A stretch of DNA of 64,000 bases, taken from NCBI GenBank assembly GCA_028023455.1, contig JAQFVV010012476.1, positions 2,463,820 to 2,527,819 of the forward strand, written 5' to 3'. The notes beneath the pieces are model-generated. The model had not been told where the DNA came from, ran no database searches, and saw nothing but the letters and a program-made list of their open reading frames with translations. Of the stretch, positions 1 to 9,467 are shown in pieces. Source of the DNA: Epiperipatus broadwayi (taxonomy: Eukaryota; Onychophora; Udeonychophora; Euonychophora; Peripatidae). Position 1 is the stretch's first letter; the number at the start of each line of letters is the position of its first letter. The position numbers and the translations under genes are program-made.

Positions 1-166
1 GACATAACATTTTATTCAAATCCATCAATCACAAAATTAAAAATATGATTTTTTTTTTACAAATCAAAATTTAATGCGTTCCCAATTAGATTGAATCACG
101 CTAGACATTTTGGAATGGGGGGGGAATCTTTTGAATATTTATATGAGGAACATAGTATCTGTTTCA
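1..166 (-). repeat. Candidate LTR, left copy (3' LTR on minus strand)
   Basis: Nearly identical to 4952-5119, including a G-run at about 117-125 and the end CTGTTTCA. The initial T of the repeat falls just outside the window. Confidence 0.55.
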
Positions 167-752
167 TTACCCCTCACCAAATTTTGGGATGAAATCGCCT
201 GGAAATATGATTTCATTCCATATACTATACACATTATTTCTCAGTACTGCCTGGTTTTAGATATGCTGATGAATAGGTAAGAAGAGCTGGAAAAGTGAAT
301 ACATGAACCATAGATTCCAATGCTGGGACAAATAGATGGCCAAGCACAAACTACCAGTACACACTGCCTCATGACGTCACGAGAAAATATCTCATTTTTA
401 AGCACTACCTCTCTTGTACCTAGAAATATCATCCAACTAAGAATAGGAGCCAGAGAAAAAAAATCAATTTGGCATTCAGCCAACCCTGCTCAGCTTCGGT
501 GAGTCTTAGGGGCTATCATTTGGCCTATCCATGAGACCAAGGCCTATACATGAGACCTATATATACGCACTGCTGGACTACTCTTGAAGCACAACATCCA
601 TGTCTGGATAGTGCCGAGCATATACTTCGGAGCATCATAACACAATGCATCCAAGCAGCTCTGCTCAATCATCCACCATCTCAACATGAAAAATACAAGT
701 TCATGCATCACTACTCCACACTCACAAACTTTTTCCATCAGCTATCTCTATT

Positions 753-1070
753 TTATTCTGAATCATAACTGCAACCTGGTTTGGGAAACTGAGGATCATG
801 GTCAGTTCTCCAATAGTCCTTCTTTGTATTATGAGGTGACATACTTCTGGATCGTCTCTTTGTTGAAAATTTATCATGTTTAACATTACTGTTGTGTCTT
901 GCTTCTTCATTTCTGTATTTTCTTTGGAGATCCTTGTTACTGTTTGATCTTCTAATTATACGCGTCCGATATGGACCATGAACACCATCTGTGGATTTTC
1001 TCCTGTTCCTCTTCCATGGTGGTATTTCATTTTTACATAAAAGTTTATTTTTAAATGGTTCTTTTGCCAT
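753..1070 (-). CDS. Small basic, Arg/Ser-rich protein of the LTR-flanked element
   Basis: The first ATG gives about 105 residues. The protein is strongly basic, rich in Arg, Lys and Ser, with RS-like stretches such as KRRSRSMS, and ends in GCSYDSE. No CCHC zinc knuckle or other known domain is visible. The frame is open well upstream of this ATG and overlaps the end of the 317-residue ORF. The two frames differ by one base at an A7 run (minus strand, about 1211-1217). The basic segment may therefore be the C-terminal, nucleic-acid-binding part of one longer gag-like protein, separated by a homopolymer indel or by frameshifting. I infer an RNA- or DNA-binding role only from composition. Confidence 0.4.
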   Translation of the reverse strand: MAKEPFKNKLLCKNEIPPWKRNRRKSTDGVHGPYRTRIIRRSNSNKDLQRKYRNEEARHNSNVKHDKFSTKRRSRSMSPHNTKKDYWRTDHDPQFPKPGCSYDSE

Positions 1071-1188
1071 AGTAATTATTTTTTTGGTATTTGTAAAGGT
1101 TTCTTGTTGTTTAATGTTTTTCACACTGATAAATCCTGAGTTTTCAGATTCTTTTTTGGTGTCTTTTCCTGCGTAAGCAACTATATTT

Positions 1189-2142
1189 TTAATAACTGTC
1201 TTTATATATATTTTTTTCTCTACTCAATTTTTGATTTGAGTTTATTAAGCTTTTGTTTATAATTTTTATATATGGCTGAGGACTAACACACTTTTCTTTC
1301 CATTTTATGGTTTCTTTCTCTATCTCCTTTACTATTTCATAGCATATATCAGACAATTTTTCTGAAACATTTTCTGCTATATTGGACAGTTCCTTAGTTA
1401 TATGAGAATTAAGTTTTTGATTATGTTCATTTTCATATTTTTCATCTTCTTGAAGATCAGAAGATTTTAATTTTGTTTTATTAGATTTATTTTCATCCAT
1501 TTGAAACTCTTTTGCTGTGTTTGATATTTCAGTCTCAGCTTCCATATATACTGCTTCTTTATTTTCAATTTTAGAGGTATATTCCATAATCAGAAGTTTT
1601 CCTGAAGGTAGACCGACAATTTCAAGATCACTCTTTGTAATTTCAATTTCTTCCTTTTTAACAATCTCAAATTTTGCTTCATCAGTTATAGGATATTCAA
1701 TTTGTGATTCCTTTAAAATATCTTTGGTTGGAAATTCCAAAGTTTCCTCCTCATCCAATTTTTTAGGTTGAATTATTTCCTTTATCAACTGGTTTAACTT
1801 TTCATTCTGTTTTTCCACTGCTTCTTTAATTCGTTTTTCTATTCTTTGGTTTGCTTCTATTGCTTCTTCTCTTTGTTTATCCCATTTTTGGTTATCTTCT
1901 TCTCTTTGTTTATCCCATTTTTGGTTACCTTCTTCTCTTTGTTTATCCCATTTTTGGTTATATTCTTCTCTTTGTTTATCCCATTTTTGGTTATATTCTT
2001 CTCTTTGTTTGATATCTTCTTCTCTTTGTTTAATATCTTTTTCTCTTTGTTTGTCTCTTTTCTTTTGGTCTGCTTTTATAATTTCTATTATCTGAGCTAT
2101 CATAGCTATCTTTTCTGTTTTCTGAGCTTCTATGTTTACCAT
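1189..2142 (-). CDS. 317-residue coiled-coil protein with hendecad repeats, gag-like
   Basis: An uninterrupted 317-codon frame from ATG at 2142, striking in this decayed landscape. Residues 1-30 are a short helix. Residues about 34-92 are tandem 11-residue units of the type KWDKQREEYNQ, encoded by 33-bp DNA repeats. The 11-residue (hendecad) period predicts a long right-handed coiled coil, continued by a charged helix to about residue 125. The remainder is acidic and low in complexity (rich in E, K, I and S) with no recognisable enzyme motif. There is no signal peptide and no membrane segment. It could be the multimerising part of a gag-like structural protein, or an unrelated passenger protein. 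The basic ORF follows in another frame after an A7 run. I do not recognise a named family. Confidence 0.55.
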   Translation of the reverse strand: MVNIEAQKTEKIAMIAQIIEIIKADQKKRDKQREKDIKQREEDIKQREEYNQKWDKQREEYNQKWDKQREEGNQKWDKQREEDNQKWDKQREEAIEANQRIEKRIKEAVEKQNEKLNQLIKEIIQPKKLDEEETLEFPTKDILKESQIEYPITDEAKFEIVKKEEIEITKSDLEIVGLPSGKLLIMEYTSKIENKEAVYMEAETEISNTAKEFQMDENKSNKTKLKSSDLQEDEKYENEHNQKLNSHITKELSNIAENVSEKLSDICYEIVKEIEKETIKWKEKCVSPQPYIKIINKSLINSNQKLSREKNIYKDSY

Positions 2143-2336
2143 TTTTCCTTTGTTTTCTAAATTAGTAAGCTTCTCTCTCCATCCACACCATGACTTTACT
2201 CCATCTTCTTTGAAATGCCTGTTTCATTCTTTATGCCATTCATTTTTGTTTTGTTTTTCTTTTAAACTTTTATTTTTTTAACCTTCCTGAACAAATTACA
2301 TCACTACATCATATGTACTGTTCATATCACAAAATC

Positions 2337-2690
2337 GTGATCTGCTTATGCCTATGAGTAGGCTAGCTAGATCAGACTTCACAGTAAGGTGGCAAATTAA
2401 CCGGTCTATGAGTATGCTAGCCAGATAAGGCCTCACAGTAGGATGACAATGTAATAAATGCCTATGGTTAGGCTCGCTGGATAAGGCCTCACAGTTGGAT
2501 GACAAATGTAACCGGTGCCTATGGTTAGGCTAGCTGGATAAAGCCTCACAGTTGGACGACAAATGTAACAGGTGCCTATGATTAGGCTAGCTGGATAAAG
2601 CCTCACAGTTGGACAACAAATGTAACAGGTGCCAATGGATAGGCTAGCTGGATAAAGCCTCATAGTTGGACGCCAAATGTAACCGGACCC
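2337..2690. repeat. 58-bp minisatellite, about six units
   Basis: The unit contains GGCTAGCTGGATAAAGCCTC followed by CACAGTTGGA and ACAAATGTAAC. Clear units start near 2404, 2457, 2515, 2573 and 2631, with a more diverged one near 2345. The 58-bp period is not a multiple of three, so open frames across it are not coding. Confidence 0.85.
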
Positions 2691-3171
2691 GCATACAAGG
2701 CTTTTATTACATCAGTTGTTACAATTTTCTGATGAGCATGCTGTAGGAAGGAACTATCAATTGACATTCCTAATGCAGATGTTAATGCCTCCTACAACAA
2801 TATTTCCTGCTCATCAGAGGATGTAGTACCATAAAAACTGGGAACATCTAAACATTTATATGTTTGGTTTTCCAAACAGTGCCATTAGAGTTCTGTCTCA
2901 CTACAATCTGACTGGCCTGGGTCTAGTTATGTCAGACGTAGCTCAGAAGGCATGAGATTCTCATGAACCAGTGCTATAATTGATGAGTGATGCGATAAAA
3001 CAAAACAAAACTGGACAACTGGATAACCAATTTAATCTTTAGTAACAAAAAAAAAATTTATTAAATAACAATTAATTAGCAGTTTCTAACGAAGTTCATT
3101 TTATCCACATGATAATTCATTTTCATTTTACTTATGAAAGAGCTAGAAGCAGTTCCTTTTTTTTATCAATA

Positions 3172-3397
3172 GTTCATTTACAAGTTCATTTATGAGAAGA
3201 CGTTTGGAAACAGTCTAATTCAATAATAGTTCATTTTGAATCCATTGATGAGAAGAAGCTTGGGAATATTCTAATTCAACAATAGTTCATTTTGAATCCA
3301 TTTATGAGAAGAAGCTTGGGAATATTCTAATTCAACAATAGTTCATTTTTGTATTCCTTTATGAGAAGAAGCTTGGTAGCAGTTAAGCATTTATGAT
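3172..3397. repeat. 56-bp minisatellite, four units
   Basis: Units begin with TTCATTTTGAATCCAT at about 3174, 3230, 3286 and 3342, each followed by ATGAGAAGAAGCTTGG. It merges into the 192-bp array to its right: the AAGCTTGG..GCAGT segment is shared by both unit types, so one array may have arisen from the other. Confidence 0.8.
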
Positions 3398-4130
3398 TCA
3401 TATGACATTTTGTTATTTTATGAATTATTACTGATTGGTAAACATTTAAATTCAGCAATTCTTGGTTTGTGGAGCATTCATCATTTGGTAATTAAAGCAT
3501 TTATAATTTAGTCAAATATAAAAGTATATTTTTATACATAAACTCTGTTAAATTATAAGAAGCTTAGAAGCAGTCAAGCATTTATGATTTATAGAGCATT
3601 TCATCATTTTATGAATTATTACCGATTGGTAGACATTTCAACTCAGCAATTCTTGGTTTGTAGAGCATTTATCATTTGATAATTGAGGCATTTATAATTT
3701 AGCCAAATATAAAAGTATATTCTTACACATAAACTCTGTTACATTATAAGAAGCTTAGAAGCAGTCAAGCATTTATGATTTATAGAGCATTTCATCATTT
3801 TATGAATTATTACCGATTGGTAGACATTTGAACTCAGCAATTCTTGGTTTGTAGAGCATTTATCATTTGATAATTGAGGCATTTATAATTTAGCCAAATA
3901 TAAAAGTATATTCTTACACATAAACTCTGTTGCATTATAAAAAGCTTAGAAGCAGTCAAGCATTTATGATTTATAGAGCATTTCATCATTTTATGAATTA
4001 TTACCGATTGGTAGACATTTGAACTCAGCAATTCTTGGTTTGTAGAGCATTTATCATTTGATAATTGAGGCATTTATGATTTAGCCAAATATAAAAGTAT
4101 ATTCTCACACATAAACTCTGTTTGGTTTGT
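3366..4130. repeat. 192-bp satellite-like tandem array, four units
   Basis: Units start at AGAAGCTTAGAAGCAGTCAA near 3558, 3749 and 3941, with a diverged first unit from about 3366. The period is 191-192 bp. The last units are nearly identical, which indicates recent homogenisation. Reading frames on either strand here are only translations of the repeat. Confidence 0.85.
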
Positions 4131-4302
4131 GGAGCATTTATCATTTAGTAATTGAAGCATTTCTAATTTAATCAAATATAACAGTATATTCATACACATA
4201 AGTTCTGTTACATTACTCAGATAGAAGTAGTATGCAATTAAAGCATTTTTAATCCATATAGTAAATACGTTCAAATATTTTTATAAATAAATTTGCGTAT
4301 AA

Positions 4303-4560
4303 CCATTTCATAACTTCATTTTATAACGTATGATAAACATGTTCTAATATTTTACAAAATAAATTCTACATAATTATTTCATAACTTCACTTTATAACGT
4401 ATGGTAAAGATGTCTTAATACTTTATTAAACAAAATGTATGCAACTGTTTCATAACTTCACTTTATAACATATGATAAAAATATTTTAATATTTTATAAA
4501 AATAATTTTTATGTAGACATTTCACGATGTCAATTTATAATCTATGATAAAGATGTATAA
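4303..4560. repeat. 72-bp minisatellite, about 3.5 units
   Basis: Units begin ATTTCATAACTTCA at about 4304, 4376 and 4447, with a weaker unit at 4519, each followed by TTTATAACGTATGATAAA. Confidence 0.75.
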
Positions 4561-4951
4561 ACTTTCCTATAACATAATTACCTTCCAGTTTTGCAGTCCA
4601 GTTTATTCAAAAAGAAGGCGGATTGTTTCATCTATGTAAAGTCATGGCACAGTGTGGAGAGAGTAAAGCTGCTAAATTACCCCATTGACATCATAATTCC
4701 TCTAGGAAAGCTTCCTTTTTCCATTTTAATGAGTCAAAAGAATTAAGTAATACCCTTTTTTTTTAAAAAAAAGATTTAATATGTTCTGCCTCTCTGTGTA
4801 AGACGAGAGAGAAAAAAAGTTCTTTTCTTCCCACGACGTGTCTAATTTGAAATACTGCCTCAGTTTAACTCAAGTATCTTCTTTTTTTCTTTTTAATGAT
4901 TGGATAATTAATTTCTTTTCTTTTTATTGAGACAGATAAAAAAAAATAAGA

Positions 4952-5119
4952 TGACATAACATTTTATTCAAATCCATCAATCACAAAATTAAAAATATGA
5001 TTTTTTTTATACAAATCAAAATTTATTGCGTTCCCAATTAGATTGAATCACGCTAGACATTTTTGAATGGGGGGGGGGATCTTTTGAATATTTATATGAG
5101 GAACAGAATATCTGTTTCA
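4952..5119 (-). repeat. Candidate LTR, right copy (5' LTR on minus strand)
   Basis: A 168-bp repeat with ends TGACATAACA and CTGTTTCA, about 96% identical to the window start. It is followed by a TA-rich tract at 5120-5133. Confidence 0.55.
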
Positions 5120-5955
5120 ATATATATATATATATGTCATGGGCATATATATACTCAGCAGTCTATAAATTTACTAATCAATCTATCAGAGTCTTTTTTA
5201 AAAATCATTGATACTTCCTTAATAGGAAGATTTGTAGTACAACTGATTTGAACTGCAACAGAATTAATACTATTACAATAAATATATTAACCAGCAGTTT
5301 ATGGAATGCTGACCATCTCGCAGAGCAAGCAGATATAGTAACATTCATCAATGAAAACAAGCAAACAAACAGTTGAATAGCTAATCAAATGATAAGCTCA
5401 CATTGTATATAGGCTAGCTCATATATATGCTGATTTAAGAGATATGCATCAAATCAAATGCAAACATCATATCAAAACAAGAGATCTAATAGTTTGTTTA
5501 ATAAAACAAGATATTATGAAGAGAATGCTTTGATTCTATCTCTTTTAAAATGCCTTCCTTTAAAATCTAATGAAGAACATTACACAAAAAATTGGTTAAT
5601 TTAAATGTTTTTCATAGAATTAATCCAATCTTTTAATATGAATTTTTCCATCACAATGGTTTTTCTACATAAAGATCTATTGTGTAATAAATATTTTTTA
5701 TTAACTCAGGTCTTTTATGCAACACAACTTTTCCATAAATTATAATTTCAACTTTATTCAATCATTAATTTTCAAGCAATTTACAGATTTAACATTGATG
5801 TCATATTTATACACCAATATGTCCATAATTCCCAGAGATCTTAATGCCTGTGTTGAACTAGAGTTTACCACTACCTTCCATCAAAGATTCAAATAGAGAA
5901 ACATAGTTTATTCTAATATTCAAGAATGTAATAGAAAAAATCTCCATGACAGGAA
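5120..5955. other. Intergenic, AT-rich, no gene seen
   Basis: A short TA microsatellite follows the LTR. No reading frame with coding character, no RNA gene and no repeat boundary was recognised. Confidence 0.5.
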
Positions 5956-5959
5956 AAAT

Positions 5960-8340
5960 TGTGAGTCCTCAACCTACTAATCATCTGACCATGCAAACAT
6001 ACTCCATGTCACTGTGTAAACTTCTGTTGGAGCAAGCATTTCATCTCTATGTCTGATCCTACCAATTATTTTTGTAAATTCTCTATACAAATATTTGATA
6101 CAAGGAATATTGATTTACATCTTACATGCGAGATGTCACACATTAGGAACAATGTGAGCCTAATGGATAGAAAAAATTTCTTGCAATACATTTTGTTATT
6201 GGAATTAGTAGGGAACAATTATATTTCAATAAGGAATCAATACAGATCCCAAGGTTCTGAAGTGCTCAACATGTAAATATGATAAGTAAAATAGTTTCCT
6301 TTGTCCTCTCACAAAATCCACAAAATCAGATCTACTTTAGTCATACCCCTTCTATACACTAAAAAAAATTAATTGGGGGGGGGGGGCTTCCATATTATGC
6401 TTGATTACAAAATACAAGTATTTTGGTTCCAGTATCCAATACCTAAATTTTGTAATTAGCTTTTTGTTAGTTGTTTTTAATATTACTGTTTCCAGATATA
6501 TAATAGTATACATTAAACAATATACCTACCAGAACTTTATATACTCTGTGAATTGGTGGCTGACCATGTGGATAAATTGCCCAACATGTTACACACTGAG
6601 GTTATCAATTTTCCTCTCTTGGGTTGACGCTTGTCTGTCGGATTAACATTTGAAGAAATGTGACACAGTCAGATAAAAGATACAGAGTCTGCAGGTGGTA
6701 TTATATGACATGTGGAACATAATGGTGGAGATTGAAAGCAGTGACAGCCCATTTAACTTCACTGGCTTCTGTAGAACTCTCAAACTGATGGCTGCAAGGT
6801 TCCCTCCTCAAATAAATTTTGAACATAGAGAATTTTTTTTTTTTATGTTTGAGTAAAGAAGATTACAGGTAAATAGTAACTAATTCTTGGATACACCAAC
6901 ATGTTAAGCAGAGTGATCTTGAAATAGATTGATATGTACACTCAAGATAATCTTTCAGTAATCTTCTAGGTTTTTACTATGAGAGCACCTTGTATTGTTT
7001 CCTCTTCATAGATGTTAACTAGAAAACAGAATATCCTAGAAAAGACTGCAAGTCAGCTGTGAACTGGCAAAAAATTGTTTGATCAGTGAACAGTTTCCAG
7101 GCAGTTGATTTTTTGGAATGAAAGATCAGACAAAAAAATTTGAGCAGTTATTCATGATCCAAGTAAAACTAGGTAAGAATTTTTTAGATGGGAGTAACCC
7201 TATATATCATCCATAAAAGCTAGATGGTTAATAATGGTATTAATCATTGGTAAGAATATCCCTGAAAGAGTTTTATGAATTTCCAAAAGTGGGGATTAAT
7301 AAATGCTATAAATATCAGCTCAATGATCAGCAGCCCCTGAGATATGGATTTATGGGGTCTGATATCAGGTGCAGTTCTCCCATTGATTGTGACCAAGATC
7401 TCTCTATTATGGAAAAGATTCATAATTATCTTTAAAAAAAACTGTCAGGACTGAGAATTCCTGAATGATTTTCATTAGAACTTCAAAATGAACAGAAGCT
7501 AAACCTTCTGAAACATCAAGTAGGACAGCCACTGGTGTGGTCTTACCACATTTCCTAATATGGTTTATAATTAGTTTGAATAAGCAGATTGCATCAGCTG
7601 GAGAGGCACCTTTATTTGTATACTGGTATTTGGAGATGATAGGAAGGATCAAGATCTGAATCTTTTCCTTGATGACCAAATCAATTACTTTAATCATAAT
7701 AGTCATCATCAAAATCAGTCTTGTTTTCCAATGGAAATGGTTGGCTGTTTTTCTTTAGGAGTGGTACCATTCTAACTTTTTAGAACTGTTCATCTATTAT
7801 CAAATTGTTTGCTAGCTAGATCAACATCCCCATCATTATAAGAATAAAAAATTGCTAAGATGAAGCAGAAAGTAATGTGGAATCCCATGAGTTCTAGAGT
7901 GAACACTTTCAGCCAAGGTCTTTAACAGATTAAGGATTTCTTTCTCAGTGATTCCATGCTATGTCATGCCAACTGCTTCATTGAGCCTTACCATAATATC
8001 AATTCCCCTTTTCCATTACCTTGAATCTGAAATAGTCATGGACCTCCCTTACCATAAGTGATCCAGTAACCAGGGTGTCACCCATCAAAATTGAGGTTGG
8101 TGTGGATGTATTGCCCAGCTCCCCAATGCCCAACAAATGTAACTCTTCACCTAGCTATGCAGTTGCTTAAAGAAGACCCTAGACTTCTTAATAAATAAAT
8201 ATTCAGCAAATGCCATCTCTTTTGGCTTATATAATATTTTGAGAACCAGAATTAATTCAATTGCATCCCAATTACAAGGGATTTGTTTGATTCTGATGTT
8301 TATAGACTCCATATTTTTCTACAGGCCAGTATGTTTCTGG
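5960..8340 (-). pseudogene. 5'-truncated L1/Tx1-like LINE, ORF2 remnant (RT to C-terminus)
   Basis: Translated on the minus strand with several frameshifts and stops, this stretch is colinear with the ORF2 protein of the LINE at 14.2-17.4 kb. Matches in order are: an HGIT..EI...L plus HGIP segment near 7.95 kb; an RT core fragment at 7407-7712 containing KEKIQILILP and GASPADAICLFKLI; FLPSKKFLP near 7.2 kb; an NSLC...AISLR...LNGLSL segment near 6.75 kb; EPKYL near 6.4 kb; and a terminal W-rich segment near 6.0 kb. Catalytic motif A is damaged (DVSEG in place of D-x-S-x-A-F-D) and no intact motif C was found. No endonuclease domain is present, as expected for 5' truncation. It is a dead copy of a related but distinct subfamily. 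Confidence 0.75.
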
Positions 8341-8688
8341 CCCTGATGGTATGATGTCTGATAATTGTTTGTCAAAAATATAATAATCAATAATCATATT
8401 CTTGTTTTGATTTCTTTAAATCTAATCAAAAATGTGATGCTAGTTACAAAAAATAATAATAAGACATGATCTTATCTTTAAGATATCTTAGCAAACTAAA
8501 TAATTATTAATTTCAAAATTAAACATGAAAAGTTTTATATTAAAAATAATTATAACATACTAGAATAACATTCATGATACAATAAGTAGAAAAAAGATTT
8601 TGTTGCTACTCAAATATCAGTCCGACAGCTTTTCTTTTAATCTTAGAACATTTCAAAAAGGCAGGCCATATATTTGAAACCTCCAATC

Positions 8689-8865
8689 TCAGAATAGTTT
8701 ACATAAAAAAACGACATCAAACGGAATATTAGAAAAGCATACTTCATTAATGGCAACAATAATTCTATCAATAGATGTGACGCCTGCTTTGACATTTCCA
8801 AACTTTGGGATTTCTAAAGCATTTGCATATACTTTGCATATCGCCTTTATTTTTCTGCTCTGCAT
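8689..8865 (-). CDS. Short unrecognised ORF (58 residues), possibly a pseudogene fragment
   Basis: ATG at 8865 to TGA at 8689-8691. The composition (a segment like EIPKFGNVKAGVTSIDRIIV) looks more protein-like than the AT-rich flanks. The other minus-strand frames to its right, up to about 9.0 kb, are also briefly open. I recognise no family. It may be a fragment of an old transposase or exon. Confidence 0.2.
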   Translation of the reverse strand: MQSRKIKAICKVYANALEIPKFGNVKAGVTSIDRIIVAINEVCFSNIPFDVVFLCKLF

Positions 8866-9132
8866 TTCACATTATCGCTATGAATATGAGGCAAACGGTC
8901 TCGAAAGCGCTTAGCGTTTAATATTTTTTGCACTGTCTATAGCTTCTTTTCCAGCGTTACACACGCTTTTAATTTTATATTTTCTAATCTTATATAAAAA
9001 TAAAGTAATCGTATGATCTTCACTTCAGATGAAAAAATAAAGTGATTTTTAATGTTATTTCGAGATAAATAATATAAAAATATCTTGAGTAAATAAGAAA
9101 TTATTTTATCTAGCGCCGTGTTTACAATTATA

Positions 9133-9467
9133 TTACATTTAAATATCAGCCTTTCAAGCTAATTGAGCACGCGCCTTTTGAGAGTGTTAAATAAATGAAT
9201 ACTTCCTCTTCAATCCATGATATAGTATTTATGCAGGAATAAAAAGAATCCTCTTATTCCTACTACTCAAATTCTTTTATATGAGCAAATCTGAAGTATG
9301 TTGAGGAGATTTGCTCATATAAAAAAATTTGAGTCGTAGGAATAAGAGGATCCTCTTTATTCCTGCATAAATACTATATCTTGGATTGAATAGGAAAGTA
9401 TTCATTTACTTAACACTCTTAAAAGGCGCGTGCTCAATTAGTTTGAAAGGCTGATAATTGAATGTAA
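9133..9467. mobile_element. 335-bp foldback (hairpin) element
   Basis: The left arm 9133-9290 is a near-perfect inverted complement of 9309-9467, with an 18-bp loop. The inner ends are ATGAGCAAAT and ATTTGCTCAT; the outer ends are ATTACATT and AATGTAA. It has no coding capacity. A MITE-like or foldback element is the simplest reading. No target duplication was resolved. Confidence 0.8.

Larger units (their letters stand above)
1..5119 (-). mobile_element. Non-autonomous LTR-type element with coiled-coil ORF and minisatellites
   Basis: Two direct repeats of about 168 bp bound this interval: the window start to 166, and 4952-5119. The second copy begins TGACATAACA and ends CTGTTTCA, so it has the TG...CA ends expected of an LTR. 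The first copy begins one base before the window. They differ at about six positions. Both reading frames inside (1189-2142 and 753-1070) are on the minus strand, so the 5' LTR would be the right-hand copy. In that orientation a purine-rich stretch (GGTGAGGGGTAA) lies directly upstream of the 3' LTR. No protease, RT or integrase was seen. Between the ORFs and the 5' LTR lie four separate minisatellite arrays (2.3-4.6 kb). This resembles a LARD-like non-autonomous LTR retrotransposon. The target duplication cannot be checked because the left flank is outside the window. Confidence 0.5.

Noticed and set aside
1517-2160. Plus-strand frames rich in Phe and Ser
   Set aside because: Antisense to the coiled-coil ORF; the Phe/Leu repeats are the complement of Lys/Gln/Glu codons.
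2296-2663. Two minus-strand frames of 69 and 76 codons
   Set aside because: They only translate the 58-bp minisatellite; the period is not a multiple of three and the peptides repeat in shifting frames.
3834-4274. Two minus-strand frames over the 192-bp array
   Set aside because: Translations of a tandem repeat with no independent coding evidence.
2337-4560. Regularly spaced repeats, considered as CRISPR-like
   Set aside because: Units are contiguous tandem repeats without unique spacers, in a eukaryotic context.
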